A stretch of 64,000 bases of DNA from Sphingomonadales bacterium Ga0077559 (GTDB lineage: Bacteria > Pseudomonadota > Alphaproteobacteria > Sphingomonadales > Sphingomonadaceae): the NCBI GenBank assembly GCA_001464315.1, contig LNFK01000025.1:1-64000 (forward strand), written 5' to 3'. The notes beneath the pieces were generated by a model that ran no database searches, was not told where the DNA came from, and worked only from the letters and a program-made list of their open reading frames with translations. Both the position numbers and the translations under genes were made by a program. Within the stretch, counting starts at the first letter, position 1. Each line of letters opens with the position of its first letter. Below, one piece after another: positions 37,107 through 46,648 of this stretch.

Positions 37107-38939
37107 TCACCAACCCTTTTTCGCACCCTTATTCTGCGCCTTCAGCCATTTCATCAGCGGCGCAAAATATTCAAGCATCGCCTTGCCTGACATTTCCCGG
37201 TTGCCTGTGAACGCTTCCAGCGCATCCGGCCAAGGCTTTGAAGCGCCCATCTCGAGCATTGCATTCAGCTTGTTGCCTACTTCCTTGTTGCCGTAAAACG
37301 AGCAACGATGAAGCGGGCCTGTCCAGCCTGCTGTATCGCAAGCGGCCTTGTAAAACTGGAACTGCAAAATCCGTGCTAGGAAATAGCGCGTGTAGGGCGT
37401 GTTGCCGGGGACATGATATTTCGCTCCCGCATCAAATGCATTGGCAGGGCGCTCGACGGGAGGGACAATTCCCTGATACTGCGTACGCAGTTTGGTCCAG
37501 GCAGTGTTATATTCAGCGGGCTTGATATCGCCAGCAAACACACCCCAACGCCATTTGTCGACGATCACGCTGAACGGCAGGAATGCAACCTTGTCCATCG
37601 CCTGACGCAATAGAAGGCCGTTGTCCTTGTCTGCGCTCGGCACCTTTGCTGGATCGAGCAAACCGATTTGCACCAGATAATCGGGCGTAATCGACAGCGC
37701 GATGGCGTCACCGATTGCTTCGTGGAACCCATCATTTGCGCCGTTTAGATGCAAATAGCTCTGCTTGTTATACGCGCGTTGATAATAATTATGACCAAGC
37801 TCGTGGTGGATCGTCACGAAGTCACCGGTGTTGATCTTGATGCACATCTTGATCCGCAGATCATCGACATTGTCGAGGTTCCAAGCCGAGGCATGGCACA
37901 CAACTTCGCGATCGGCTGGCTTTAAGAATTGCGAGCGCTTGTAAAAGCTTTCAGGCAGTGGCGCAAAACCGAGCGAGGAGAAAAAGCCCTCGCCGGTTTT
38001 CACCATCTTCATCTCGTCATAGCCCTTTTCCTTAAGCAACGCGCCGATGTCATATCCGATATCGCCCGAGCCCGGAGGCGCGACGAGGTCATAGATATCG
38101 CCCCATTCCTGCGCCCACATATTGCCGAGCAAATCGGCGCGGATCGGGCCGGTCTTGGCCTGAACGCCCTCGCCATATTTCTTGTGCAGTTGGGTGCGGA
38201 CGTATGTGTGGAGTTCGTCATAAAGCGGCTTCACCTCGAGCCATAATTTGTCGGTCAGCCTGGCGAAATCGTCAGCAGGCATGTCGTAACCCGAACGCCA
38301 CATCGCGCCGAGGTCGGCGAAACCAAGTTCCTTCGCGCCTTCATTGGCGATGTCCGCCATGCGTGCATAATCATTCTTCATTGGTGCACCGACATTGTCA
38401 TGCCAGCTTGCCCACATTTCCTTCAGCTCTTCGGGATTGCGATTGGTGCCCATCGCGGCTTCGATGTCAGAGCCGTTAATTTCCTTGCCGTTCAGCGTGC
38501 CTTTGCCCTTACCATAAGCCGAGTTCAGCCGTGTCGCGATTTCGGAAAGCTCCTTGGCAGCACCTTCGGTGGTCGGTGCAGGAAGAACGAGACCGCCGCG
38601 CAAAATATCAAGCTTGCGCCGGGTTTCCGCCGATAGCCCTGCGACATTCTGATACTTCGCGGCATCGAGCGCATATTGGACGGCTTTTTCGGTGCCGATC
38701 TCGCCATATTTGGCGGCGAGCGCATCGGTGTCGTCGGTGATGTAAGTCGAGTTAATCCACGCAACCTTTGCCCCCTCGACCGAGAAATCGAACAAGTCCT
38801 TTTCAGCCTTGGCTAGGAAAGTCTCGGCATCGGCGACGGTTGGTGCTGCCATTGCCGCAGGCGCGTCTTGCGCGAGCGCGACCGAGGGCACAGACAGCGT
38901 GGAAATCGCCAAAGCAGCGAGCGAAACGAGATTTTTCAT
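37107..38939 (-). CDS. M2-family peptidyl-dipeptidase (ACE-like metallopeptidase)
   Basis: A 610-residue zinc peptidase with a Sec signal peptide (MKNLVSLAALAISTLSVPSVALA), so periplasmic or outer-membrane facing. The zinc site is HELGH in TIHHELGHNYYQRAY, with the third ligand Glu in GFHEAIGDAIALS. The whole length aligns in character with angiotensin-converting-enzyme-type M2 enzymes, which remove C-terminal dipeptides. The start at 38939 is favoured over 38954 because it gives a clean signal peptide. It probably serves peptide scavenging. It appears to be transcribed alone. Confidence 0.93.
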   Translation of the reverse strand: MKNLVSLAALAISTLSVPSVALAQDAPAAMAAPTVADAETFLAKAEKDLFDFSVEGAKVAWINSTYITDDTDALAAKYGEIGTEKAVQYALDAAKYQNVAGLSAETRRKLDILRGGLVLPAPTTEGAAKELSEIATRLNSAYGKGKGTLNGKEINGSDIEAAMGTNRNPEELKEMWASWHDNVGAPMKNDYARMADIANEGAKELGFADLGAMWRSGYDMPADDFARLTDKLWLEVKPLYDELHTYVRTQLHKKYGEGVQAKTGPIRADLLGNMWAQEWGDIYDLVAPPGSGDIGYDIGALLKEKGYDEMKMVKTGEGFFSSLGFAPLPESFYKRSQFLKPADREVVCHASAWNLDNVDDLRIKMCIKINTGDFVTIHHELGHNYYQRAYNKQSYLHLNGANDGFHEAIGDAIALSITPDYLVQIGLLDPAKVPSADKDNGLLLRQAMDKVAFLPFSVIVDKWRWGVFAGDIKPAEYNTAWTKLRTQYQGIVPPVERPANAFDAGAKYHVPGNTPYTRYFLARILQFQFYKAACDTAGWTGPLHRCSFYGNKEVGNKLNAMLEMGASKPWPDALEAFTGNREMSGKAMLEYFAPLMKWLKAQNKGAKKGW

Positions 38940-38994
38940 TGGTGCGATCCTCAACCTTTTTGTGGCGCGACGGTGAAACTTTGTGACGCCGCCG

Positions 38995-39522
38995 TCAAGC
39001 GGCGCGGCGCTTGATTCGTCGAAGGAATAACGCTGCTAGCAGACCAAAGAAGGTTATTAGGAATGCCACCGACTTTATCGGTTGCGCGGTGGCCGCGATG
39101 CCGGCGAGCAGGTCGCTACCCTTAAACGTCATGATTTGAATAAATTGGCAGAACGTTTCAATATAGTCAGCAGCCCCGAGGATGATCGCAGAAGCAATGA
39201 CAACCCAGCCAAGTCGGCGCAACATCGGTTGCGATGCTTGGACAAACAAACGTCCGCCGCAATAGGCTCCGAATGAATAGACCGCGATGTAGATCAGGTC
39301 GATAGCCATGCCGAGCCGCGCCAGATTGAGGACGCCAGCCGCCTGCCACGCAAACTGGATTGCATCGACACGCACCGCCGTAGCAGCCGCCTGATGGTCT
39401 CGTATCCCCCACGGCGAAACGTCGTTCGAAAACCACGGATTCATGGCAATCATCAGCGCAAGCAGCAAAAGACCGCCCAACCAGTATCGCCAGAAGCTAC
39501 GCGCTAATTTGCTCTCGGTCAT
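38995..39522 (-). CDS. Four-helix inner-membrane protein of unknown function
   Basis: A 175-residue protein with about four membrane helices (around residues 10-27, 68-88, 103-120 and 147-167) and a basic tail RRIKRRAA. I recognise no family. The start overlaps the end of the acetyltransferase gene by 26 bases, so the two are co-translated with the alpha/beta hydrolase further upstream. Coding is supported by this packing and by the clear hydrophobic pattern. Confidence 0.6.
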   Translation of the reverse strand: MTESKLARSFWRYWLGGLLLLALMIAMNPWFSNDVSPWGIRDHQAAATAVRVDAIQFAWQAAGVLNLARLGMAIDLIYIAVYSFGAYCGGRLFVQASQPMLRRLGWVVIASAIILGAADYIETFCQFIQIMTFKGSDLLAGIAATAQPIKSVAFLITFFGLLAALFLRRIKRRAA

Positions 39523-40081
39523 CGCTATCTCCCAAAAGCATATTTGCCGCCTCAGCTTCGGCTCGGCTCAACCGGTAAATGACGTGAAGCACCGGCGGCA
39601 CGCCATTGATCGCTTCCGGCACATATTCGCCGTCGAGCCGCGCGCCGATTTTCTCAATGGCACGCCGTGAACGAACGTTCGTCGCGCCGATGTTGAACCG
39701 GATGCTGTCAAAAGTGCGAAACGCATGAGTCAGCATCAACGACTTCATCTCGCGGTTATAGGCGCCGCCCCAATAATCGCGCGCGAGGAAACTCCAGCCA
39801 ATTTCGATCTCGTTCCGCTCGGGCACAAAATTCGCATAGCGGCTTCCGCCGATGATTTTGCCTGTTGCCCGGTCGATCACCGCCAACGCACCGCGCGACT
39901 TCATTGCGCCAGTAAAATACTCGCGAAATACAGGTTCCTTGTACCGGTCCGAAGCCGGGTGAACTTCCCACAGCAACGGATCGCTCGCTACCACATACAT
40001 CGCCTCCCAATCGCCTTCGGTTAGCGGGCGAAGCATCAGTATGTTACCGGTAAGCGTAGGCTGCAAATCGGCTCTCACCAT
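39497..40081 (-). CDS. GNAT-family N-acetyltransferase (RimJ/RimL type)
   Basis: A 194-residue acetyltransferase. TLTGNILMLRPLTEGDWEAMY is the RimJ/RimL-type opening. GWSFLARDYWGGAYNREMKSL is the acetyl-CoA pocket and NVRSRRAIEKIGARLDGEY is the C-terminal motif. Members acetylate ribosomal proteins, amino acids or small amines; the acceptor here is unknown. It overlaps both neighbours, by 7 bases with the hydrolase start side and by 26 with the membrane protein. Confidence 0.85.
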   Translation of the reverse strand: MVRADLQPTLTGNILMLRPLTEGDWEAMYVVASDPLLWEVHPASDRYKEPVFREYFTGAMKSRGALAVIDRATGKIIGGSRYANFVPERNEIEIGWSFLARDYWGGAYNREMKSLMLTHAFRTFDSIRFNIGATNVRSRRAIEKIGARLDGEYVPEAINGVPPVLHVIYRLSRAEAEAANMLLGDSDDREQISA

Positions 40082-40830
40082 GACGGCCCCGTCAGCGCCG
40101 CGACTATTGCCTGCCCCAGCTCTGGTTTCACCACCGCGCTCATGTGGTTGCCTGGCACCGAGAAGAGCTTTCCATGTTTCAGCGCGCCCGCGAGCGCCGC
40201 CGCCGAGCCATTGTCATTATCATCCTCGCCGCAAATGACAGCGACAGGCAGCTCCCAAGCCGCCAACTCCGCCTCACTGCTATCGACAAAAGTATCGAGT
40301 ATATTACGCAGCGCAACGGGATCACCGCCGGTGGTTTTCAGGAACGCCTCCGCCATCCAAGCGGGCGATCCTTTTTCGTGATTGCCCAAATTATCGAGGA
40401 CATGCTTGAAATGACTGCTGCGCTTGCCGGTCTGGGTCAGCCCTTCCAGCCCCATTCCTGATATGACCGCCCGCCTCGGCTCGCATCCTCGCGTGAGCAT
40501 CCGCGCCACCGTTCGCCCTCCGAGCGAATAGCCGCCAAGGTCGAAATCGGTCAGCCCAAGATGCGTAATCAGGGCGAATTGGTCGTCGGCCAAAATGTCC
40601 TTGTGATAATGCGCCGGATCATGCGGCTTCGCACTCAATCCATGTGCGCGCAGGTCGGGCATAATAACGCGGAAGCCCGCCGCAGCCAATAAGGCGGCAT
40701 GACCGAATTTAATCCAGTTGGTATCGGCCTCGCTAAAATAGCCGTGGATGAGCAACAATGCTCGCCCCTCGCCGGTCTCACGCCATGCAATTTCAACGCC
40801 GTCAGCGGTTAAAAAACTGTTGGAGATCAT
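40075..40830 (-). CDS. Alpha/beta-fold hydrolase
   Basis: A 251-residue cytoplasmic hydrolase with no signal peptide. LLIHGYFSEADTNW is the oxyanion segment. The nucleophile elbow is GYSLGG in DLGGYSLGGRTVARML. An acid appears in CGEDDNDNG and the catalytic His is most likely that of SVPGNHMSA. The substrate is unknown; it could be an esterase or a C-C hydrolase. It is the first gene of a three-gene overlapping set with the acetyltransferase and the membrane protein. Confidence 0.85.
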   Translation of the reverse strand: MISNSFLTADGVEIAWRETGEGRALLLIHGYFSEADTNWIKFGHAALLAAAGFRVIMPDLRAHGLSAKPHDPAHYHKDILADDQFALITHLGLTDFDLGGYSLGGRTVARMLTRGCEPRRAVISGMGLEGLTQTGKRSSHFKHVLDNLGNHEKGSPAWMAEAFLKTTGGDPVALRNILDTFVDSSEAELAAWELPVAVICGEDDNDNGSAAALAGALKHGKLFSVPGNHMSAVVKPELGQAIVAALTGPSW

Positions 40831-41003
40831 GACCTAAATCCTTCGAGCGAAACCCGCAGAAATCTCAGAAAGTAGAGGCACCCCTTTGGGTGTCTTCCGG
40901 GCGCAAAAAGGTCCCCGAATTTCCAACAACGACTATCAATTTTGACCAGCATAAACATCGTCCGCTGGTGACATTTAACAGCAGTGTAGGAAAGCAAATT
41001 CTG

Positions 41004-41660
41004 TTAGGCGTCAATGCGGCGTAGCAGCCCTTTCTGCTCCATCCGCCAAACCGCCATATCAATACGGTCCTGCCCGAAAAAGGGCTCGCCATCGAATACC
41101 AAAGTTGGAACGCCCCAATGACCCGAAGCCTCAAGGGCAGCTTGATTTGCGGCGATTTCAGCATCCAGCGCCTCGGCATCACTAATGGCTTCAGCGTCGA
41201 GTTCAGCCAGCTCCAACCCGGCACGTTCCGCAGCGCCCGCCAGATGCTCGCCCTCATGCCAATTTTCAGCGCCGCCCCAGATTAACCGCGACACCTCGTC
41301 ACAAAAGGCGAGGCTCTTGCCCCGGCGTGCAGCCGACTGCCCCAAGCGCGTCAGCCGGAAAATATGAGGCTGCTCGTCTGAAATCTGGCGCGTCCGTATG
41401 TCCTGAACAATAGGATCGGGACGCGGCGGGCCGAACGGGACCCCGTGAAACTGCGCAACACGGAATATGTCGGTAAATGTATAGCGCAGCCAATTGGGAT
41501 GGCTGCGCTCGAAAAACGCAGGGTCACGGATCGCCAGCGGATAAACCGGACGCAGATTGATCGTCAGGTCATATTCTGTCGTCAGCGTCCGATACCGCCG
41601 CGTGGCGAGATAGCTATACGGGCTGCGGAATGACCAGAAAACATCTGCCTGCAGCCCCAT
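41004..41660 (-). CDS. DsbA-family protein, 2-hydroxychromene-2-carboxylate isomerase-like
   Basis: A 218-residue thioredoxin-fold protein of the kappa-GST/HCCA isomerase group. The N-terminus ADVFWSFRSPYSYLA has Ser where DsbA has the CxxC, as in the isomerase group. The C-terminus SGHWGVPTLVFDGEPFFGQDRI has the cis-proline loop. Relatives isomerise aromatic-degradation intermediates using glutathione, but no degradation gene is nearby, so the role is open. It begins 4 bases after the asd stop. The following 173 bases are non-coding and hold only a weak hairpin (GGCACCC/GGGTGTC near 40883). Confidence 0.85.
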   Translation of the reverse strand: MGLQADVFWSFRSPYSYLATRRYRTLTTEYDLTINLRPVYPLAIRDPAFFERSHPNWLRYTFTDIFRVAQFHGVPFGPPRPDPIVQDIRTRQISDEQPHIFRLTRLGQSAARRGKSLAFCDEVSRLIWGGAENWHEGEHLAGAAERAGLELAELDAEAISDAEALDAEIAANQAALEASGHWGVPTLVFDGEPFFGQDRIDMAVWRMEQKGLLRRIDA

Positions 41661-41664
41661 GGCC

Positions 41665-42690
41665 CTACCCCTTTTTCAAATGCCGCCGTCCGAGCAGTTC
41701 AGCGATTTGCACCGCGTTAAGCGCTGCACCCTTGCGAAGATTATCCGACACGCACCAGAAGGCAAGGCCGTTGTCGACGGTCGAGTCTTCGCGCACGCGG
41801 GAAACGTATGTGGCGTCGTCGCCAGCAGCTTCGATCGGCGTCGTATAACCGCCGTCTTCGCGCTTATCGACCAGCATGATGCCTGGGCTTTCGCGTAGGA
41901 TCGACTTTGCCTTTGCCGCCGACATTTCACGCTCATATTCGATATTCACTGCTTCACTATGGCCTACGAATACCGGCACGCGCACGCAGGTGGCGGTCAG
42001 CTTGATCTTGGGATCGAGGATCTTCTTGACCTCAACCATCATCTTCCACTCTTCCTTGGTATAGCCGTCGTCCAGAAAGCTATCGATGTGCGGGATGACG
42101 TTGAAGGCGATCTGCTTGGTGAATTTCTTCGCCACCGCGCCGTCGCCGACGAAGATATTGCGGCTCTGCTCGAACAACTCGTCCATGCCTTCCTTGCCCG
42201 CGCCTGACACCGACTGATAAGTCGAGACAACTACGCGCGTAATGTTGGCATAATCGTGCAGCGGCTTGAGCGCGACAACGAGCTGCGCGGTCGAGCAATT
42301 GGGGTTGGCGATAATATTCTTGCGCTTATAGCCATCAATGGCGTCGGGGTTCACCTCTGGCACGATCAGCGGCACGTCTGGGTCCATGCGGAACAGCGAA
42401 CTGTTGTCGATGACCACACAGCCTGCAGCGGCCGCAATTGGCGCGAATTTCTTAGTCGCTTCCGAACCGATCGCGAAAATCGCCATATCCCAACCGGTCC
42501 AGTCAAAATTCTCGATATTCTGGACCTTCAGCATCTTGTCGGTATCGCCATATTCGATTTCGATGCCCTGGCTGCGCGACGATGCCAGAACGGCGATTTC
42601 ATCGGCAGGAAATTCGCGCTCTGCCAGGATGTTGACGACTTCGCGTCCGACATTGCCCGTCGCGCCCGCAACTACGATACGATAACCCAT
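41665..42690 (-). CDS. asd: Aspartate-semialdehyde dehydrogenase
   Basis: A 341-residue NADPH-dependent enzyme of the aspartate pathway, feeding lysine/diaminopimelate, threonine and methionine synthesis. GATGNVGREVVNIL is the nucleotide-binding start. The catalytic Cys is in ANPNCSTAQLVVAL, and the conserved YQSVSGAGKEGMDEL and GHSEAVNIEYE follow. dapF at 50.1 kb acts later in the same pathway. It lies downstream of the rplS terminator, so it should have its own promoter in 42691-42710 or within the terminator region. Confidence 0.96.
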   Translation of the reverse strand: MGYRIVVAGATGNVGREVVNILAEREFPADEIAVLASSRSQGIEIEYGDTDKMLKVQNIENFDWTGWDMAIFAIGSEATKKFAPIAAAAGCVVIDNSSLFRMDPDVPLIVPEVNPDAIDGYKRKNIIANPNCSTAQLVVALKPLHDYANITRVVVSTYQSVSGAGKEGMDELFEQSRNIFVGDGAVAKKFTKQIAFNVIPHIDSFLDDGYTKEEWKMMVEVKKILDPKIKLTATCVRVPVFVGHSEAVNIEYEREMSAAKAKSILRESPGIMLVDKREDGGYTTPIEAAGDDATYVSRVREDSTVDNGLAFWCVSDNLRKGAALNAVQIAELLGRRHLKKG

Positions 42691-42710
42691 CTCAAATTCC
42701 CTTTAGACAA

Positions 42711-42746
42711 TAAAAAAGGCCGGGCTCTTTTTGGGAGCCCGGCCTT
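42711..42746 (-). terminator. Strong intrinsic terminator of the ffh-rplS operon
   Basis: On the minus strand a perfect 12-bp stem, AAGGCCGGGCTC with GAGCCCGGCCTT, has a 7-base loop and is followed by TTTTATTG. It lies 34 bases after the rplS stop and just before asd. Confidence 0.93.
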
Positions 42747-42779
42747 GGTGTTCTGTTAAAAACGCAGCGCGGCTCCTGC

Positions 42780-43172
42780 CTATTCGGCAGCCTCGGTGGT
42801 CTTAATTGGGCGCGGGTCGCGGCGTTCAGCAATACGTGCCTTCTTGCCGGTCAGACCGCGCAGATAATACAATTTCGCACGACGAACGACGCCGCGACGG
42901 ACGACTTCGATGCTTTCGATGTTCGGGCTGTACAGCGGGAACACACGCTCAACGCCTTCGCCGAACGACATTTTGCGTACGGTGAAGTTGGAGCCCATGC
43001 CCTTGTTCGAACGCGCGATGCACACGCCTTCGTAATTCTGTACGCGGGTGCGTTCGCCTTCGATAACCTTCACGCCGACCTTGATGGTGTCACCGGCACG
43101 AAAGGCTGGAATGGTCTTGTTTTCCGATAGAGCCGCAATGGCTTCTGCTTCTAATGTCTGGATGAGGTTCAT
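42780..43172 (-). CDS. rplS: 50S ribosomal protein L19
   Basis: A 130-residue ribosomal protein at the 30S-50S interface. The start [12 protein letters not shown] at 43172 has AAGGA upstream; the frame extends to 43313 only because it overlaps trmD. Family segments are [32 protein letters not shown] and the C-terminal [18 protein letters not shown]. It is the last gene of the ffh-rpsP-rimM-trmD operon and is followed by a strong terminator. Confidence 0.97.
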   Translation of the reverse strand: MNLIQTLEAEAIAALSENKTIPAFRAGDTIKVGVKVIEGERTRVQNYEGVCIARSNKGMGSNFTVRKMSFGEGVERVFPLYSPNIESIEVVRRGVVRRAKLYYLRGLTGKKARIAERRDPRPIKTTEAAE

Positions 43173-43179
43173 GCCCCAT

Positions 43180-43920
43180 TTAATCCTTATTCTTCTGTCG
43201 CGCATCAGAGGCAGACTGGACCCGAGCGTCGTTGTAACGCTCCCAAAGGTCCGGCCTGCGTAACCGTGTGTCGATTTCGGACTGTGACTTTCGCCACGCC
43301 GCAATCTTCGCATGATCCCCCGATCGCAACACTTCAGGGATCATACGCCCTTCCCACTCAGCGGGTCGGGTGTAGTGCGGATATTCGAGCAATCCTTGTT
43401 CAAAGGACTCCTCATCTCCGCTTGAAGTCGCGCCCATTACGCCGGGAAGCAGCCGAATGCAAGCGTCTAACAGCATCAAAGCGCCAATTTCTCCGCCTGA
43501 AAGGACGATATCGCCCATCGAGACTTGCTCGATTTCGGGATTGGCGTCGAACAGACGTTCGTCGAAGCCCTCGAAACGCCCGCAGATTATGCTGACGCCT
43601 GGGCCAGAGGCGAGTTCGCGGACGCGGGATTGGGTGATAGGAGCGCCGCGCGGGGTCATTGCGAGGATCGGAGCTTCAGGCTGTGCAGCGGTAGCGTGGT
43701 CGACCGCTGCAGACAGTATGTCCGCCCGCAACACCATCCCTGCCCCGCCACCAGCAGGTGTATCATCCACAGTACGGTGCTTGTCGGTTGCAAATTCGCG
43801 AATGTGGATAGGCGAACAAGACCACTTCCCTTCCTCCAAAGCACGGCCAGCCAGCGAAATGCCGAGCGGGCCGGGGAACATTTCGGGGTAAAGGGTCAGG
43901 ATTTGGGTAGCGAAGGTCAC
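43180..43920 (-). CDS. trmD: tRNA (guanine-N1-)-methyltransferase TrmD
   Basis: A 246-residue SPOUT methyltransferase that makes m1G37 in tRNAs, using SAM bound in a trefoil knot. [14 protein letters not shown] is the N-terminal signature, [16 protein letters not shown] is conserved, and the knot carries [10 protein letters not shown] and [12 protein letters not shown]. The start is GTG at 43920, overlapping the stop of the upstream serine hydrolase gene as GTGA; the frame runs further but lies inside that gene. Adjacent rplS follows after 7 bases. Confidence 0.95.
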   Translation of the reverse strand: MTFATQILTLYPEMFPGPLGISLAGRALEEGKWSCSPIHIREFATDKHRTVDDTPAGGGAGMVLRADILSAAVDHATAAQPEAPILAMTPRGAPITQSRVRELASGPGVSIICGRFEGFDERLFDANPEIEQVSMGDIVLSGGEIGALMLLDACIRLLPGVMGATSSGDEESFEQGLLEYPHYTRPAEWEGRMIPEVLRSGDHAKIAAWRKSQSEIDTRLRRPDLWERYNDARVQSASDARQKNKD

Positions 43921-45440
43921 GGTTTTGAGGGCTGAACCACAAGCATCCGCCAAGCCTGGATTGACGCAGGCGTGGTCGGCGCGAGCAAAATTAGTCCTTC
44001 AAGTGCTCCACGATCACACGTCCATCGAAACGTACCAGCCATAGCCGTATCTGTCTTAATCCAATCAACTGTCGGGCATTCGCCGACTTGCGCCTTGAGC
44101 TTGGCGAGCTCGTTCGTCCAATTCGCGGCTGATCGGTCCATCAGGAAATTCATCGCAAGCTTGCCGTTTAACCCATCTATGTTCCCGGCAGCGTAAGCTT
44201 TCTGTGCTGACCCGTGCATTGCTAGCACCGCAACAGAAACTGGCACGTCGCGCTTTTTCAGTAACCCCGCCTTGTGCATCGCCACCGCGCTGTCCCAAGC
44301 AGGTGCACTCGGCCCGGCATAGGTGCGGTTGGCCATTGCGAACACACCTACCCCATATTCAGGCATCAGCATGATGTGGCTGCCATATCCAGGATAGCCG
44401 CCGCCATGCGCCATCGTGAGACCAAGGTCGCAATCCTGCGCCACACGCCAGCCCATTGCGTAGGCGGCGGCCTGCTTGCAGGCGGTTGCGCCACTCGTGC
44501 CGGTGCGGGTGGCCAGTGTCACGAAGTTCAAACCTTGCGCCATTTCTCGCACCGTGGAGCGCTTGACCGGACCGTTGTCAGCATCGTCACGAGGTGGCCA
44601 CGCGGCGAGAAGGAAGGCCACCCATTTGGCATAGTCATTGGCGTTGACCTGAAGCCCGCCCATCGCATTGAAAGCGCCGTCTTTCATCGTCGGCTCTTCT
44701 GACCATGCGTCATTTTCCCAGCGATAGCCGATGGCGCGGCGCTCCTTTGGTGCGTCGGTGACCTCAAACCCGCTAGAGGTCATACCCAGCGGCATCAGCA
44801 GCGTCTTTTCGACATACAGACGGTAGGGCATGCCTGATACATTAGTCACGATCCGCCCGAGCAGCGCGTAACCCAAATTGGAATATTCATGCGCCATTTG
44901 CGGCGTGCGGCTAAACGGCACGCCTGCCTTGATCATTCTGGTGAACTCGGCTTCGGGCAAAACCTGTTGCCGGTCGCCCCAAGGATCGTCGGTCACAAAG
45001 CCGCCGACATGCTGAAGTAGGTCGCGCACTCGGATACGAGGAGAATCCGCAGTCGGATATTTCCAGCCGCTCATTTCGGGAACATGTTTTTCAGCAAAGT
45101 CGTCGAGCGACAATTTGCCTTCGTCACGCAACTTCAGGATCGACAATGCCGTAAAGGCCTTTGTCATCGATGCGATGCGGAAAAGCGTGTCGGACGTAAC
45201 GGCGCGCTTTTCAGTCAGATCCTGAACGCCATTAGCCTTCACATACGCTAGCTGTCCGTCCTTTACGATGCCGTAGACAATGCCCGGGACATGCGCATCG
45301 GTCTGGAATTTGGCAAAAAGCGCGTCGATTTCGGGGGCGAGTTGCTCAACCGACTGTGTTGGGGCGGCACTTGCCTGCGCGAATACGGGAGTTACCGTAC
45401 CAAGCAGCAGTCCTGCAACAAACACTGATTTCAATTGCAT
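43917..45440 (-). CDS. Secreted serine hydrolase of the beta-lactamase/class C family
   Basis: A 507-residue protein with a signal peptide ([23 protein letters not shown]). The catalytic S-x-x-K is in [13 protein letters not shown] and the Y-x-N in [14 protein letters not shown]; a HGGGYPGYG segment fits the third motif. This fold includes class C beta-lactamases, DD-peptidases, esterases and D-amino-acid amidases; a specific activity cannot be given. A C-terminal ~140-residue extension follows the catalytic domain. It lies between rimM and trmD and is coupled to trmD by a GTGA overlap, an unusual place for a secreted enzyme. Confidence 0.88.
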   Translation of the reverse strand: MQLKSVFVAGLLLGTVTPVFAQASAAPTQSVEQLAPEIDALFAKFQTDAHVPGIVYGIVKDGQLAYVKANGVQDLTEKRAVTSDTLFRIASMTKAFTALSILKLRDEGKLSLDDFAEKHVPEMSGWKYPTADSPRIRVRDLLQHVGGFVTDDPWGDRQQVLPEAEFTRMIKAGVPFSRTPQMAHEYSNLGYALLGRIVTNVSGMPYRLYVEKTLLMPLGMTSSGFEVTDAPKERRAIGYRWENDAWSEEPTMKDGAFNAMGGLQVNANDYAKWVAFLLAAWPPRDDADNGPVKRSTVREMAQGLNFVTLATRTGTSGATACKQAAAYAMGWRVAQDCDLGLTMAHGGGYPGYGSHIMLMPEYGVGVFAMANRTYAGPSAPAWDSAVAMHKAGLLKKRDVPVSVAVLAMHGSAQKAYAAGNIDGLNGKLAMNFLMDRSAANWTNELAKLKAQVGECPTVDWIKTDTAMAGTFRWTCDRGALEGLILLAPTTPASIQAWRMLVVQPSKP

Positions 45441-45481
45441 AATGCCTCCGCCAGTTCAGTGCTAGAGCGCTAACATCAGTC

Positions 45482-45967
45482 TCAATCGGCGGCAACGAAT
45501 TCCGCAGCGATAACGATCTGCTCGCCCCATACAGGAACGGCCTCAAGCGTCATTGGCACCATGAATTTCTTGCCGTCAGGTTTTTGAATTTCCAGCACGT
45601 CACTCGCCCCGAAATTTTCGACGGCGACGCATGTGCCAAGGTCGGTGCCGTCGGTCGAGACGCACGGCAAGCCCAGCAGATCGCTGTAATAATACTCGCC
45701 CTCGCCAAGTTTGGGCAAGGCGTGACGCGGTACAGTCAGGACGGTACTGCGCAGCTTTTCTGCGGCATTGCGGTCGTTGATTTCGGCAAAGCGGGCGATT
45801 GCGCCGTCTTTGGTAGGGCGAAGTGACTTTACTGTCAGCGCACCGTCGTTGAAACTTTTGTGCCGCTTCAAGCTGTCCACGCTATCGGTGAACAGCTTGA
45901 GACGGACTTCACCCGTCACGCCGTGCGCGCCGGAAACGGCGGCAAGCGTGACGGTGTTGTCGGCCAA
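45482..45967 (-). CDS. rimM: Ribosome maturation factor RimM
   Basis: A 161-residue 30S assembly factor that binds S19 and helps fold the 16S rRNA 3' domain. The N-terminal RimM domain opens VTLAAVSGAHGVTGEVRLKLFTDS. The PRC-barrel half has GEGEYYYSDLLGLPCVSTDG and ends with the conserved GEQIVIAAEF. It begins 3 bases after the rpsP stop. Its usual neighbour trmD is displaced by the serine hydrolase gene. Confidence 0.95.
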   Translation of the reverse strand: MADNTVTLAAVSGAHGVTGEVRLKLFTDSVDSLKRHKSFNDGALTVKSLRPTKDGAIARFAEINDRNAAEKLRSTVLTVPRHALPKLGEGEYYYSDLLGLPCVSTDGTDLGTCVAVENFGASDVLEIQKPDGKKFMVPMTLEAVPVWGEQIVIAAEFVAAD

Positions 45968-45970
45968 GGC

Positions 45971-46603
45971 TTAGCCCTCGGCCTTTTCTTCGGTTGCTCC
46001 GTCGGCTGCCGGTGCAGCTTCGGCTTCCGCAGCAGGCGCTTCTTCAGCAGCTGCTTCTGGTGCAGCTTCCTCGGCGGCAGGTGCTTCTTCAGCGGCCGCT
46101 TCAACTGGAGCAGCCTCTTCAACTGCTGCTTCTGGCGCAGCTTCTTCTGCAGCAGGCGTTTCTTCTGCCGCCGGTGCAGCTTCTTCGGCCACTACTTCTT
46201 CAACAACCTCGGGTTCTGGCTCAGGTGCAGGAGCGGCTGCAGCTGCTGCCGCTGCTTCTTCAGCTTCTGCCAGCTTGGTAGCCTTATCCTCGGCGCGATC
46301 CTTTGCTTTTTGACCAGGCTCGCCCTTGTTCGGGTTACTCTTGACCTTGCGCTCTTTAACGCCAGCGATGTCAAGGAAACGGGCAACGCGGTCCGAAGGC
46401 TGTGCGCCTGCGGCCAGCCAATGCTTTGCGCGCTCTGCGTCGAGGATCATGCGCTCTGCGCTGTCCTTGGGAAGCTGCGGATTGTAGCTGCCGATCCGCT
46501 CGATGAACTTGCCATCGCGAGGCGCGCGGGCGTCGGCTACGACGATTTTATAATAAGGACGCTTTTTCGAACCGCCCCGCGACAAACGCATTGATAATGC
46601 CAT
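45971..46603 (-). CDS. rpsP: 30S ribosomal protein S16 with long acidic Ala/Glu tail
   Basis: Residues 1-83 are ordinary S16: [31 protein letters not shown] and [12 protein letters not shown]16 is normally 80-90 residues. Here a basic linker (about 84-110) leads into a ~100-residue tail made almost only of Ala, Glu, Pro and Val (repeats like [10 protein letters not shown]). The tail is encoded by imperfect GCT/GAA-rich repeats with no frameshift sign. The acidic tail should be disordered and face the solvent. Alanine-rich S16 extensions exist in some alphaproteobacteria; the function is unknown. Operon with ffh upstream and rimM downstream. Confidence 0.95.
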   Translation of the reverse strand: MALSMRLSRGGSKKRPYYKIVVADARAPRDGKFIERIGSYNPQLPKDSAERMILDAERAKHWLAAGAQPSDRVARFLDIAGVKERKVKSNPNKGEPGQKAKDRAEDKATKLAEAEEAAAAAAAAPAPEPEPEVVEEVVAEEAAPAAEETPAAEEAAPEAAVEEAAPVEAAAEEAPAAEEAAPEAAAEEAPAAEAEAAPAADGATEEKAEG

Positions 46604-46648
46604 AAAACTAACTCACCTTTCTGAAATATTATAAACTAGAACTGATAC

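Noticed and set aside
40883-40905. Terminator after the DsbA-family gene
   Set aside because: GGCACCC/GGGTGTC forms a 7-bp hairpin with a G-U, but on the minus strand it is followed by TCTACTTTCTG rather than a T-run.
40865-41257. 130-residue minus-strand frame starting inside the DsbA-family gene
   Set aside because: Out of frame with the real gene, with no ribosome site and no recognisable domain; two thirds of it is a shadow.
45994-46281. Leu/Gln-rich open frame on the plus strand ([14 protein letters not shown]...)
   Set aside because: It is the antisense of the Ala/Glu repeat tail of rpsP; its composition follows from the GCT/GAA repeats on the other strand.
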